The position numbers and the translations under genes are program-made. Positions 32,819-41,455 of a stretch of DNA of 64,000 nucleotides are shown in pieces. Each line of letters opens with the position of its first letter. The first letter of the stretch is position 1. Under the pieces are notes generated by a model that was not told the origin of the DNA, did no database searches, and saw only the letters and a program-made list of their open reading frames with translations. The stretch is taken from contig CAYXTP010000014.1 of NCBI GenBank assembly GCA_964467985.1, forward strand, positions 56,262 through 120,261. Reading direction: 5' to 3'. Source of the stretch: GCA-2720975 sp964467985 (lineage in GTDB: Bacteria > Planctomycetota > UBA1135 > GCA-002686595).

Positions 32819-34075
32819 TTACTTCTTGAAGTACTGCCTCAAGTCGTTGATGGAGATGGTGTAGACGCCCTGGGCTTGAGCGTTTTGGTACTCGGCCAAC
32901 TCGGAGGGCTGGATGGGCTCCTCACTGGGCTCCCCATCCGCGTCGACGAACAGCGGGCCACCGACGATCAGGTAGTTGGTGGTCAGGTCCAGCTTGTCCT
33001 GAACCGTAATCCCGACGCTTTCCAGCAGGGCGCGTACCTCGGCACCGTTGTAGGCACCCGAGAAACGGCCCACGAGAACCGCAAAGCGCTCGCCATTGGG
33101 GTCAAAGACGGGGTTGAAGATCATGTCCCGCGCGCCGATGGGATCGTGGGAATCCGCTTCGTTGAAGATGCGCACCTGGGAGCGATGCTCCTCGACGTTC
33201 ATGACTTCGGCCCAGCCCTTGGTGAGGCCTTGACGGGCGGGGTTCGGGTTGCCCGTGCGGACCTCGAAGACCATGCCGCGGCTGACGCGATCGGCCGCGC
33301 CGCGGTTGATCCAGCCCGTCATCAGGACGCGGGAGACAGCGAGCACCTCGCCATCGGGACCCGGCTCTTCCTTCATCACCTTGAGCTGTCGGTTCAGGGC
33401 CGCCGCGCGAGTCGTCGCTGCCGACGCGTCACGCTGGGCCGTGGCCTGCAGGTCATCGTTGGTCCCCTTCTCCGAAATCAGATCGCTGTTGAGCTGATTG
33501 ACGGTGGACCGCAACTGGGCGATGTCGTTCTCCAGGCGAGTCTTCTCGTCCCCAGACTGCTGCTCGAGGTCCGAGTAGTCCTGTGAGGCCTTGCTGATCT
33601 TGCTCTGGAGATCCGAAGAGATGTCCCGATTGGCTTGCTCAGCCGCTCCAAGACGTCCCTCGGTGTTGGCGAGTTGAGTCTTCAGGTTGGAAATCTCAGT
33701 GTCCTTTTGGCGCAGGGCGTCGATTACAGGCTGGATGGCCTTCTCGTAGTCCTGCACGGACTCGGGCATGTTGATGACGGCCCGCAGGCTGTCGAGCCCG
33801 TCGCCGGCCGTGGTGAGATCACTGTTGGTCCCCAGAGCCTCGCGGTTGTAGAAACCGAGAATCAGGGAAATGGCACGGGTCTTCTTGAGCTCGACATCGA
33901 GGTCCGCCTCGGCCGTTGCCTGCGCCTCGAGGGCGCCCTTGGCGGCCGTCTCGGAGGTCACTGCCTCCTGGTTGGACACGTAAGCAAAGCCGAGAGAAAC
34001 GAAGAACAGGACAATCACTACGATCATCCAGGCTGCGGAGACGCGGGCAGCTCCGCGCTGCGAACGCTTGTTCAT
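32819..34075 (-). CDS. Membrane-anchored coiled-coil protein with a C-terminal BRCT-like domain
   Basis: The start at ATG 34075 gives MNKRSQRGAARVSAAWMIVVIVLF with a TM helix at about 15-33. Residues 50-240 are a long coiled coil of Asp/Gln/Leu heptads (e.g. DSLRAVINMPESVQDYEKAI, LRQKDTEISNLKTQLANTEG). A compact domain follows, and the last 90 residues contain FAVLVGRFSGAYNGAEVRAL, LTTNYLIVGG and VYTISINDLRQYF, matching the BRCT pattern (phospho- or DNA-end-binding fold). A BRCT domain on an inner-membrane protein is unusual and suggests binding of phosphoproteins or DNA near the membrane. The domain call is by pattern only. Confidence 0.7.
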   Translation of the reverse strand: MNKRSQRGAARVSAAWMIVVIVLFFVSLGFAYVSNQEAVTSETAAKGALEAQATAEADLDVELKKTRAISLILGFYNREALGTNSDLTTAGDGLDSLRAVINMPESVQDYEKAIQPVIDALRQKDTEISNLKTQLANTEGRLGAAEQANRDISSDLQSKISKASQDYSDLEQQSGDEKTRLENDIAQLRSTVNQLNSDLISEKGTNDDLQATAQRDASAATTRAAALNRQLKVMKEEPGPDGEVLAVSRVLMTGWINRGAADRVSRGMVFEVRTGNPNPARQGLTKGWAEVMNVEEHRSQVRIFNEADSHDPIGARDMIFNPVFDPNGERFAVLVGRFSGAYNGAEVRALLESVGITVQDKLDLTTNYLIVGGPLFVDADGEPSEEPIQPSELAEYQNAQAQGVYTISINDLRQYFKK

Positions 34076-34695
34076 GCGGGCAGATCCTGATTGAGGTCCT
34101 CGGCGTTCCCGGAGGGGGCGCGTGAGGACAAAGCCATGGGGGGAGTAAATTGGTTGAACGTAGCCGGTCTGGAGCCGAGCCACCTCGGAGGTTGATTTTG
34201 GAGGACGACTCGCGGGGCGCTCGATCGGGGCGCATGGCCCTTTCCGGGGCCATTTAGATACCCGAAGAGGCTCACTTCGGCAAGTCGGAAGCCACGTATC
34301 GGGGGTCCGCTTGACCAGCGCTGCCCTCCGCAGTCGCAGGCTGGCGCTGGCGTCAGCATTCCAAAAAAGGGCGCCTGGAACTCTGCCGCAGGCATCGGGA
34401 CCTCGGTCACCGACGACCAGCGTGGCCGCGGCACGATCTGAATCCGGAGACAGATACCGGGACAAACTGTAGTGAGGGCTTCTGAGGTGAAATTGAATGG
34501 GACTGTTCCTCTTGGGCGGCTCCCCGTTGCCAGGGGCCCCATTGCATGAAACCCCGTTGCGGAGGGCCTAGTTGCGGAGGACCCTGTTACCAGGGAACCC
34601 CAGCTGCGAGAATCGACACGTCGAACCTGCGCCTACTGGGGTTGCACGGGCTACCCCCCCCCTCCGTTCTGGTTTCCCCCGCTGTCCTCACCAAT
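34076..34695. other. Intergenic region, 620 bp, between the BRCT-like protein and coaE
   Basis: The neighbours diverge, so both promoters should be here. Two small hairpins are seen (ATGGCCC/GGGCCAT at 34234-34253 and CCGAAG/CTTCGG at 34262-34280), and five degenerate 15-bp tandem repeats lie at 34526-34600. A frame from 34546 reads into coaE but has no site. No other gene is supported. Confidence 0.6.
34526..34600 (+). repeat. Five degenerate 15-bp tandem repeats upstream of coaE
   Basis: Units begin at 34526, 34541, 34556, 34571 and 34586, each close to GTTGC-CAGGGG-CCCC (third copy GTTGCGGAGGGCCTA, fourth GTTGCGGAGGACCCT). The exact 15-base spacing with drifting sequence indicates an old tandem array. 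It lies 96-170 bp ahead of the coaE ATG. Confidence 0.7.
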
Positions 34696-35337
34696 ATGTC
34701 CCCTCCCATCCCCACTTCGGCACCCCCCGGAGCCCTGATCGTGGGCCTCCTCGGTGGTGTTGCAGCGGGCAAGACCCAGGTCGGCAGGGGGCTGGCTGGC
34801 CCCAGGGGGTGCCTCATTCAGGCCGACACCCTAGCCCAAGAGGTCCTGGATTCCCCGGAATTGGCTCCTCGATTGCGTGAGGCGTTCGGTCCAGATGTCG
34901 AGAATGAGCGAGGGGGCATTCGGCGCGAGGTCATCTCCAAGCAGGTCTTTGACGATCCGGCCCTGCGAGAACTCCTTGAGGGCTGGATCCATCCGCAAGT
35001 TCGTGCGAGGATCGAGCATGCCCTGACCGAGGCGCAGACAGCGGGTGCCGAGCCGATCGTTCTCGACGTTCCACTGCTCCTCGAAAACGACGCCGAGCAC
35101 GGGCTCGCTGGTCGCTGCAGGTACCTCGTCTTTGTGGACGCCCCCCCGGCCCTGCGCCAGGAACGTGCCACACGACAGCGCGGATGGCCCGCCGACGAAG
35201 TTTCCCGACGCGAGGCCACTCAACTCTCCCTATCAATCAAGCGCGAACGCGCCGACTTCGTGATCACCAATGACGGCACCGATCAGGAATTGGACCATGC
35301 CGTCGGACAACTGCGGGCCCAACTGGGCCTGACTTGA
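34696..35337 (+). CDS. coaE: Dephospho-CoA kinase
   Basis: CoaE phosphorylates dephospho-CoA in the last step of coenzyme A synthesis. The 213-residue protein has the Walker A GGVAAGKT (normally GGIGSGKS), ADTLAQEVLD, a block IHPQVRARIEHAL (conserved HP), VLDVPLLLEND and the lid/adenine region with RQERATRQRGWP. I chose ATG 34696; a frame starting at 34546 gives an extra 50 residues from the 15-bp repeats and is less likely. It lies 22 bp before rho. Confidence 0.9.
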   Translation: MSPPIPTSAPPGALIVGLLGGVAAGKTQVGRGLAGPRGCLIQADTLAQEVLDSPELAPRLREAFGPDVENERGGIRREVISKQVFDDPALRELLEGWIHPQVRARIEHALTEAQTAGAEPIVLDVPLLLENDAEHGLAGRCRYLVFVDAPPALRQERATRQRGWPADEVSRREATQLSLSIKRERADFVITNDGTDQELDHAVGQLRAQLGLT

Positions 35338-35359
35338 CCCTTCTCTCCCCCATCGGCCC

Positions 35360-36805
35360 ATGGCCCAGACCAAGACCAAACGCCCCTACAAGCCCAAGAA
35401 CCACTCCTTCCAGAAGCCCAAGCCCAAGAAGCCGGGCGGAGTGTTCATCGACTTCCACGCCCTGCCCACGAGCTTGGGCGACGAGGAGTACAAGGAGTTG
35501 GTCAAGGGCCTGCCCAAGCGCAAGGGGCGCACAAAGCCCAAGCCGCTAGAGCACGCGGATCTACTGGCCTGCAACCTGAACCAGATGCACCAGGTGGCAG
35601 AAGATGAGGGCGTGGAGGATTTCGTGGGGCGCAACCGTCGCGACGCCATTTGGGAAATCACGAGCCAGCGGCTGAATGCCCACGTCCCCGTGCTCACGGA
35701 GGGCATCTTGGACGAGCACAACAAGGGCCACTATTTCCTGCGCACGCACTCGCGGGATTACATTCCCGCAGAGGAAGACGTGTTTGTGCCCCAGGAACTG
35801 CGCGAGCGCTTCGGGCTTATCCAAGGCATGACCGTGCGCGGTCCCCTGCGTGCCATTCGCGAGGGTGAGAAATACCTGTGCCTGCACGACGTGGAGCAGA
35901 TCGACGGAGCGGACCCCGAGCAGGCCACGGGCCGTGCGCCCTTCAAGGAACTCGTCCCGCTCTACCCCGAGCAGCGGATCATCCTCGAGGGTGCCCCCGA
36001 GAACCCCCTCGAGATGCGCATCGTTGACCTGATCACGCCTGTGGGTCGCGGCCAACGGGGGCTGATCGTCGCGCCCCCCCGCACGGGCAAGACCGTCCTG
36101 TTGCAGATGCTCGCCCAGTCCGTAGTGACCAACGCCCCCGACGCGCACCTCATTATCTTGTTGGTGGATGAGCGCCCGGAGGAGGTCACCGACTTCGAAC
36201 GCAGCGTGACTGGCGAAAACGTCGAGGTCGTCAGTTCCACCTTTGACGAGCCCGCCACGCGCCACTTGCAGGTGGCTGAGCGCGTCATCGAACGGGCCAA
36301 GAACATGGTCGAAGCGGGGTCCGACGTGGTCATCCTGCTGGACTCGATCACCCGTCTGGCCCGGGCTTGCAACGTCGAAGCACCCAGCAATGGCAAGCTG
36401 CTCTCGGGCGGCCTCGAAGCCACGGCTCTGCAATTTCCCAAGCGCTTCTTCGGCGCCGCACGCAACATCGAAGACGGGGGCTCCCTGACGATTCTGGGCA
36501 CGGCCCTGATCGAGACCGGCTCCAAGATGGATGAGGTTATTTTCGAGGAGTTCAAGGGCACGGGCAACATGGAGATCGTGCTCGATCGACGCATCTCCGA
36601 CCGGCGCATCTTCCCCGCCATCGACATCAACCGTTCCGGCACGCGCAAGGAAGAACTGCTCTTCACGCCGGAAGAAATCGAACGCATCTGGATGCTGCGC
36701 AAGGTGCTCAATGAGCTGGATCCGGTAGAAGCCATGGAGATGCTCATCCAGAAGATGCGCAAGACCAGCGTGAATGCCGAGTTCTTGATGACCATCGGCA
36801 GCTAG
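35360..36805 (+). CDS. rho: Transcription termination factor Rho
   Basis: Rho is the hexameric RNA helicase that ends transcription at C-rich sites. The 481-residue protein has a lysine-rich head (about 1-30), the RNA-binding cold-shock-like domain with GILDEHNKGHYFLRT, and the ATPase with Walker A PPRTGKT (near residue 240), VDERPEEVTDF, LDSITRLARA, and the R-loop region NRSGTRKEELL. The N-terminal extension with PKNHSFQKPKPKK is longer than in E. coli, as in many non-enterobacterial Rho proteins. Confidence 0.96.
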   Translation: MAQTKTKRPYKPKNHSFQKPKPKKPGGVFIDFHALPTSLGDEEYKELVKGLPKRKGRTKPKPLEHADLLACNLNQMHQVAEDEGVEDFVGRNRRDAIWEITSQRLNAHVPVLTEGILDEHNKGHYFLRTHSRDYIPAEEDVFVPQELRERFGLIQGMTVRGPLRAIREGEKYLCLHDVEQIDGADPEQATGRAPFKELVPLYPEQRIILEGAPENPLEMRIVDLITPVGRGQRGLIVAPPRTGKTVLLQMLAQSVVTNAPDAHLIILLVDERPEEVTDFERSVTGENVEVVSSTFDEPATRHLQVAERVIERAKNMVEAGSDVVILLDSITRLARACNVEAPSNGKLLSGGLEATALQFPKRFFGAARNIEDGGSLTILGTALIETGSKMDEVIFEEFKGTGNMEIVLDRRISDRRIFPAIDINRSGTRKEELLFTPEEIERIWMLRKVLNELDPVEAMEMLIQKMRKTSVNAEFLMTIGS

Positions 36806-36853
36806 GAACGCTTCTCGAATCGAGCCGGGCCGACTGCTAGGTTGGAGCCCACG

Positions 36854-38149
36854 ATGCGCATAGTCTTGGGGGTTGGCCACTGGCGTCTGATCGGGGGATC
36901 GGAGCGCTACGCACAGGAGACCGCGCGCCAATTGGTGCAACGCGGGCACGAAGTCACGGTGCTACACGGCACTGGCCAGGGACGGCCAGAGTCGGGTCTG
37001 CGCTTTGAGCGCTTTGAGCCCTTGGGTGAAATGACCCCCGACGCGCGCGACCGACACCGCCTGCGGGACTGTCTGCACGCTCTGCGACCCGACCTGATCT
37101 ACCAGCTGACCCCCTGCGCCCCGTGGGTGATCGAAGAGCAGCTGCGGGCCGCCCCGCTCGCACGCTTCGTGCAGGATCACACGCTGTTCTGCCCAGGCCT
37201 GAACAAGATGCTCGTGGGCGGTTTGCCCTGCCGAGAACCGATGGGCATGGGCTGCCTCACGCGCCATTGGTTTGGCGACAGCTGTCACGGGCTGTCCGCT
37301 GCCCACTCAAAGGGCGACGTGCTGGGGCCCACCAGTCGTCTGCGCGCCAAGCAGAAGGGGCTGCACCTGACGGCACGCGCCCAACTGCTGCTGGTGGGCT
37401 CCCAGTACATGGCCCAAGAGCTGATCGAGTCGGGTCTGCCTCCCGAGCGCGTTGAGGTGCTGCCCTACTGCACCCAGGCTGGCATGGCTGAGTCGCTCTC
37501 CGAAACGGGTGCGGACCTTCCGGATGCAACACGGAAGTTCCTGCAAGCGGGTTCAGATCCGATTCTGCTGACTCCCGCCCGCCTGACCTTGCCCGACAAG
37601 GGCGTGGACTTCTTGCTGACCGCGCTGACCAAGGTCAAGCAGCCCTACCGTGCCCTGATTGCTGGCTCCGGACCCGCGGCCGAGTGGTTGCAAGAGAAGG
37701 CTGAGCAAGAAGGCTTGGGAGAGCGCGTGCACTTCACGGGCTGGCTCGATTCACAACCGCTCGAGCACTTGTACGAACGCGCCAACTTGGTGGTCTTCCC
37801 TTCCGTGTGGGACGAGCCCTTCGGGCTGGTCGGAATCGAAGCCATGGCGCACGGCGTGCCGGTTGTCGCTTTTGATGTGGGAGGTGTCGGCGAGTGGCTG
37901 GCGCAAGGAGTCGGCGGATGGAGCGTCCCGCGTCGGGATGTCGACTCCATGGCACGCGCCATCGACCGTGCCCTGGCGGATGAAAATCTGCGACACGAAG
38001 TCGGAGAGTCTGGCCGCCGTCGAGTGGATCGCGACTTCCGCCCCGGTGACTACTACGACCGACTGGAAGCTCTGTTGCAGGCCTGCATGTCCAGCAGCAA
38101 GAGCGCTAGCCGAGTCCAGTTACCAATGGCCCGTGTCGCCTCCAATTAG
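36854..38149 (+). CDS. Glycosyltransferase family 4 protein
   Basis: The 431-residue protein is a GT-B retaining glycosyltransferase: MRIVLGVGHWRLIGGSERYAQ at the start (donor-independent Rossmann half), ADLLTA-type linker, and the C-terminal half with LTPARLTLPDKGVDFLL, LYERANLVVFPSVWDEPFGLVGIEAMAHGVPVVAFDVGG (read in parts), the GT4 EX7E-type region. It should add a sugar to a lipid-linked or surface glycan. The ATG 36854 follows GGAG at 6 nt; a TTG 12 nt upstream is also open. Substrate unknown. Confidence 0.88.
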   Translation: MRIVLGVGHWRLIGGSERYAQETARQLVQRGHEVTVLHGTGQGRPESGLRFERFEPLGEMTPDARDRHRLRDCLHALRPDLIYQLTPCAPWVIEEQLRAAPLARFVQDHTLFCPGLNKMLVGGLPCREPMGMGCLTRHWFGDSCHGLSAAHSKGDVLGPTSRLRAKQKGLHLTARAQLLLVGSQYMAQELIESGLPPERVEVLPYCTQAGMAESLSETGADLPDATRKFLQAGSDPILLTPARLTLPDKGVDFLLTALTKVKQPYRALIAGSGPAAEWLQEKAEQEGLGERVHFTGWLDSQPLEHLYERANLVVFPSVWDEPFGLVGIEAMAHGVPVVAFDVGGVGEWLAQGVGGWSVPRRDVDSMARAIDRALADENLRHEVGESGRRRVDRDFRPGDYYDRLEALLQACMSSSKSASRVQLPMARVASN

Positions 38150-38170
38150 TTGCCCTTGGCGCAGTCGACA

Positions 38171-39172
38171 ATGAACCCCAGCGGCCCTCAGCCGATCGGC
38201 ACGGCATTCACACGCCACGCGGGGGTCGACTACCCGATTCTGTGCGGGGCCATGTATCCTTGCAGCAACCCCGAGCTGGTGGCGGCGGTCAGTGCGGCAG
38301 GGGGCCTGGGAATCGTCCAACCAATTTCGTTGACCTACGTGCACGGCCGCGACTTCAGGGCCGGGTTGCGCGAGATTCGGTCCCTCACCTCCAAGCCCAT
38401 CGGGCTCAATGCCCTCGTCGAACGGTCGCTGAAACGCTACGAGCAGCGCATGCACGAGTGGGTCGATATCGCGCTCGAGGAAGGTGTGCGGTTCTTCGTG
38501 ACAGCCCTCGGCAACCCGCGCTGGGTGGTGGACGCCGTGCACTCTGGCGGGGGCGTGGTGTATCACGACGTCACCGAGCGCCGCTGGGCGGAGAGGGCGT
38601 TGCAGGAGGGGGTCGACGGTCTCATCTGCGTCAATCGACGCGCCGGAGGCCACGCCGGCTCGCGTACCGCCGCCGATTTGTTCGCAGAACTGACGGACCT
38701 GAAAGTTCCCTTGGTTTTGGCCGGCGGTGTTGGCGACGAGCAACAGTTCGCTCAAGCACTCGCCTTGGGGTACGAGGGTGTCCAAATGGGCACACGCTTC
38801 ATCGCCACCCGTGAATGCGCCGTGCATGCCGACTACCAGGCGGCCATTGTGGAAGCCAACGAAGAGGACATCGTGCTCACGGACAAATTGTCGGGTGTGC
38901 CCTGCTCCGTGATCCACACGCCCATGATCGCAAAGTTGGGACTGAGGGCCGGCCCGATATCCAATTGGCTCTTACGGCAGCGTCGCACGAAACACTGGAT
39001 GAGGACTCTCTACGCCGTACGATCTCTGCGCCGTCTCAAGCGCTCGTCCCAACAGGGCCTTGGCTACCGGGATGTGTTTCAAGCGGGCAAGAGCGCTGGC
39101 GCCGTGCACACGGTCGAAGCCGCGGGCGACATCGTGCGGCTGTTCGCCGCTGCCGTTCAGCCGCGCCACTAG
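38171..39172 (+). CDS. Nitronate monooxygenase-like flavoprotein (2-nitropropane dioxygenase family)
   Basis: The 333-residue protein is an FMN TIM barrel of the NMO/2-NPD family: YPILCGAMYPCSNPELVAAVS, GGGVVYHDVTERRWAERAL, LICVNRRAGGHAGSR (catalytic-like RAGGHxG), LVLAGGVGDEQQ and MGTRFIATRECAVHADY. It may oxidise nitronates, but many members act in other redox reactions, for example enoyl-reductase-like roles. It lies 21 bp after a glycosyltransferase gene. ATG 38171 was chosen over a TTG 21 nt upstream. Confidence 0.85.
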   Translation: MNPSGPQPIGTAFTRHAGVDYPILCGAMYPCSNPELVAAVSAAGGLGIVQPISLTYVHGRDFRAGLREIRSLTSKPIGLNALVERSLKRYEQRMHEWVDIALEEGVRFFVTALGNPRWVVDAVHSGGGVVYHDVTERRWAERALQEGVDGLICVNRRAGGHAGSRTAADLFAELTDLKVPLVLAGGVGDEQQFAQALALGYEGVQMGTRFIATRECAVHADYQAAIVEANEEDIVLTDKLSGVPCSVIHTPMIAKLGLRAGPISNWLLRQRRTKHWMRTLYAVRSLRRLKRSSQQGLGYRDVFQAGKSAGAVHTVEAAGDIVRLFAAAVQPRH

Positions 39173-39602
39173 CATCTGTGTAGGATGGGACTTGGCCCGA
39201 GCAGGAAGTGCAGCCACAACCGACCTCGTAAGCCTGCGGCCAGAGAATCTGGCTCAAGGACTGTGGGTAGACGGTCCAGGCGGTCGGTGTGGCTACGCTG
39301 TTGCTAGGCAACAGTGCGTCGTGGGTATCACAGAGTAGGATCTGTGGCGTGCGCCGTTTCGAAGCGACGATCCCGCCACCCCAAGGACGCCATGGTAGTC
39401 CGTGCCACTTTGATCAGTCTGCGCCTAGCGGCCTGGGCCGGGGTATGGACGCAGGCAGCGGCGGCTCAGGTGAATTGCCCGGGGACATGAACAGGGCACA
39501 GGGTTCTCGGAAGCCGTTGCGATCGCCTTCGACTGAGAGCCAAACCCATCACTTTGGGATCGGCACAGAAAATCCCGCACTTCACGGCGTAGGGTGTTGA
39601 CG
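39173..39602. other. Intergenic region, 430 bp
   Basis: It contains a perfect 7-bp hairpin CTGTTGC-TAG-GCAACAG (39298-39314) and one short signal-peptide-like frame (39392-39490). It precedes a homocysteine methyltransferase gene, so I looked for a SAM or SAH riboswitch and saw none convincing. Confidence 0.5.
39392..39490 (+). pseudogene. Possible short secreted peptide or remnant of a gene start
   Basis: A 32-residue frame beginning MVVRATLISLRLAAWAGVW and continuing with TQAAAAQVNCPGT has the shape of a signal peptide and is preceded by AAGGA 5 nt upstream of the ATG. It ends at a TGA with nothing recognisable after it. It may be a leader peptide or the stub of a broken gene. Low confidence. 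Confidence 0.25.
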
Positions 39603-40502
39603 ATGTCCCCCGCCCGGCCCACTCCCTTCGCCAGGCTACTGGCACGTCGGCCGGTGCTCCTGGACGGCGCTTTGGGGACAGCTCTGTTTGCGCGTGGACT
39701 CGAGAGGCACGAGCCGCCGGATCTCTGGAACGTTGAACAGCCCGACCAGGTGGCGCAGGTGCATGAGTCGCACCGCGAGGCGGGCAGTCAGGTCCTTCAA
39801 ACGAACACGTTCCGCTCGAATGGGCTGGCCTTGACGCAATGCGGGTACGGGGATCGCGTGATGGAGTTCAACCAACGGGGAGCCGAGATCGCCTTGGAGT
39901 GCGCGACTCGGTCCCCGCAAGGCCAACGGCCCCTTGTGGCTGGAAACATTGGGCCCAGTGGCAAGTCCGTGCCCCTGGGGACCGGGGCTGGGCAACAGGA
40001 GTGGATGGATGCCTTTGCGCAGCAGGCCGAGGCGCTGACGCTGTCGGGCGTGGATTACTTGGGTCTCGAGACATTCACAGACTTGACCGAGGCTCGTGTT
40101 GCGCTCGCGGCTGCCCGCACGGCCTCAGATCTGGAGATTAGTGTCAGTCTTGTCCCGGCCCGTAGCGTGAACGGTTATTGCTTGGCGGGGGGGGAGTCGC
40201 TTGCCGCAGGGCTCAAGGTCCTGGCGGACGCGGGAGCGACGGCACTCGGGGTGAACTGCATGACGGGCGAAGATTGCTTGGACGCACTGTCCGAGTACCT
40301 GGCATCCACGTCCCTGCCTCTTGTCATGCGGCCCAACGCTGGACTACCGCGCGCAGAGCAGGGACAGTTGGTGTACCCCCAAGTTCCGGAGGACTTCGCG
40401 AGGCAGATCGTGCAGGCCGTGCGCTTGGGTGCTGCTGCTGTGGGCGGGTGCTGTGGGACTCATGCGGGCTTCACGGCGGCCCTGCGCACAGCACTTGGTT
40501 GA
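39603..40502 (+). CDS. Homocysteine S-methyltransferase family protein
   Basis: This should transfer a methyl group to homocysteine, giving methionine, from betaine, S-methylmethionine or another donor. The 299-residue protein is a TIM barrel with LLDGALGTALFARGLERH at the start, LGVNCMTGEDC for one zinc Cys and GGCCGTHAGF for the other pair, the usual three-Cys zinc site. It lacks the cobalamin and folate domains of MetH, so it is not the full MetH. ATG 39603 was chosen over an upstream GTG at 39594. Confidence 0.85.
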   Translation: MSPARPTPFARLLARRPVLLDGALGTALFARGLERHEPPDLWNVEQPDQVAQVHESHREAGSQVLQTNTFRSNGLALTQCGYGDRVMEFNQRGAEIALECATRSPQGQRPLVAGNIGPSGKSVPLGTGAGQQEWMDAFAQQAEALTLSGVDYLGLETFTDLTEARVALAAARTASDLEISVSLVPARSVNGYCLAGGESLAAGLKVLADAGATALGVNCMTGEDCLDALSEYLASTSLPLVMRPNAGLPRAEQGQLVYPQVPEDFARQIVQAVRLGAAAVGGCCGTHAGFTAALRTALG

Positions 40503-40537
40503 ATCCGGCTGTCACAGATTCCAAGCTAGCAGCCAAC

Positions 40538-41455
40538 ATGGCCAGCTTCGCGATTCACTCCCTATGCAAGTCCTTTGGGCCGGTGAAGGCCGTGCAGGAC
40601 TTGTCGTTTGAAGTGAATCCCGGCGAAGTCCACGGATTGCTGGGACCCAATGGGTCCGGCAAGACGACGACTCTCTATTGCGCCCTGGGTTTGATGAAAC
40701 CCACGAGTGGCTCGATCGAAGTGCTGGGCGCATCCTCGCAGGCCCTGTACCGGACGGCGGGCCGGGTAGGAGTGGTCTTCGACCGACCGGTCTTGCTCAA
40801 GCGTCGTAGCGTCGCGGCCAACCTGGCTTACAACGCAATGATCCGCGGCCACAAAGGTGGGCGCAGCCACGACGAAGTCTTGGATCTCGTGGGTCTGTCG
40901 GACCTAAAAAAGCGCAGGGCAGGAGCCTTGTCATTGGGTCAGGGCAAGCGGCTGGCCCTAGCCACGGCCTTGGCAGGTGAACCTGAATTGGTGGTGCTGG
41001 ATGAGCCCCTTTCGGGGCTCGATCCGGTGGGAACGCGAGAGATCTTGGAACTCATCGGGAAATTGGCGTCCAGCGGGCTGACCCTGATCCTCTCCACGCA
41101 CCGCCTGCACGACGTAGAGCCCGTACTCACCCACGCGACTATCATGGTGCGCGGGCAACGCGTGGCGACCGGGCCTTTGGGAGACATTTTGGGTCGCGGC
41201 GAGGGGCTGCTGCAGGCCACTGTTCAAGATCCTCAATGCGCCTTGAGGGCCCTGGCGACGATGGGCGGCTGGGAAGTGCGCGGCCAGGAAGGATCGATCA
41301 TCGACGTGGACCTCGGGTCGAGCGGCGCACAGCCTTCGGAGTTGGCAGAGGTGTTGGTCAAGTCCGGCGCCGGGCTGGTGCGTTTGCAACCTGCGGGCCA
41401 ACGCCTGGCGGATGCCTTTGATCGGCTGGTCGCCCAGGAGACCGTGGGGCCATGA
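40538..41455 (+). CDS. ABC transporter ATP-binding protein
   Basis: The 305-residue protein has Walker A GPNGSGKT (36-43), the signature LSLGQGKRLALA, Walker B LVVLDEP and SGLDPVG, of the ABC-2 exporter type (CcmA/NatA-like), with a C-terminal extension of about 90 residues. Its stop overlaps the start of the permease gene (ATGA), so they form one transporter. A longer frame upstream of ATG 40538 is out of line with the family start and runs over the previous gene. Substrate unknown. Confidence 0.92.
   Translation: MASFAIHSLCKSFGPVKAVQDLSFEVNPGEVHGLLGPNGSGKTTTLYCALGLMKPTSGSIEVLGASSQALYRTAGRVGVVFDRPVLLKRRSVAANLAYNAMIRGHKGGRSHDEVLDLVGLSDLKKRRAGALSLGQGKRLALATALAGEPELVVLDEPLSGLDPVGTREILELIGKLASSGLTLILSTHRLHDVEPVLTHATIMVRGQRVATGPLGDILGRGEGLLQATVQDPQCALRALATMGGWEVRGQEGSIIDVDLGSSGAQPSELAEVLVKSGAGLVRLQPAGQRLADAFDRLVAQETVGP

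Noticed and set aside
34546..34695. Extended N-terminus of CoaE through the 15-bp repeats
   Set aside because: The predicted residues are low-complexity Gly/Cys/Pro, and CoaE starts at its P-loop in all known members; ATG 34696 fits.
35561..36949. Long minus-strand open frame opposite rho
   Set aside because: It is an antisense shadow typical of GC-rich DNA, with a His/Gln/Gly-rich composition and no domain. Rho on the other strand explains the sequence.
39173..39602. SAM or SAH riboswitch ahead of the homocysteine methyltransferase
   Set aside because: Only one 7-bp hairpin is visible and I find no conserved core of either riboswitch class.
40178..40537. Upstream extension of the ABC ATPase frame
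   Set aside because: It lies over the homocysteine methyltransferase gene in another frame and has no ABC motif; the ATG at 40538 matches the family start.
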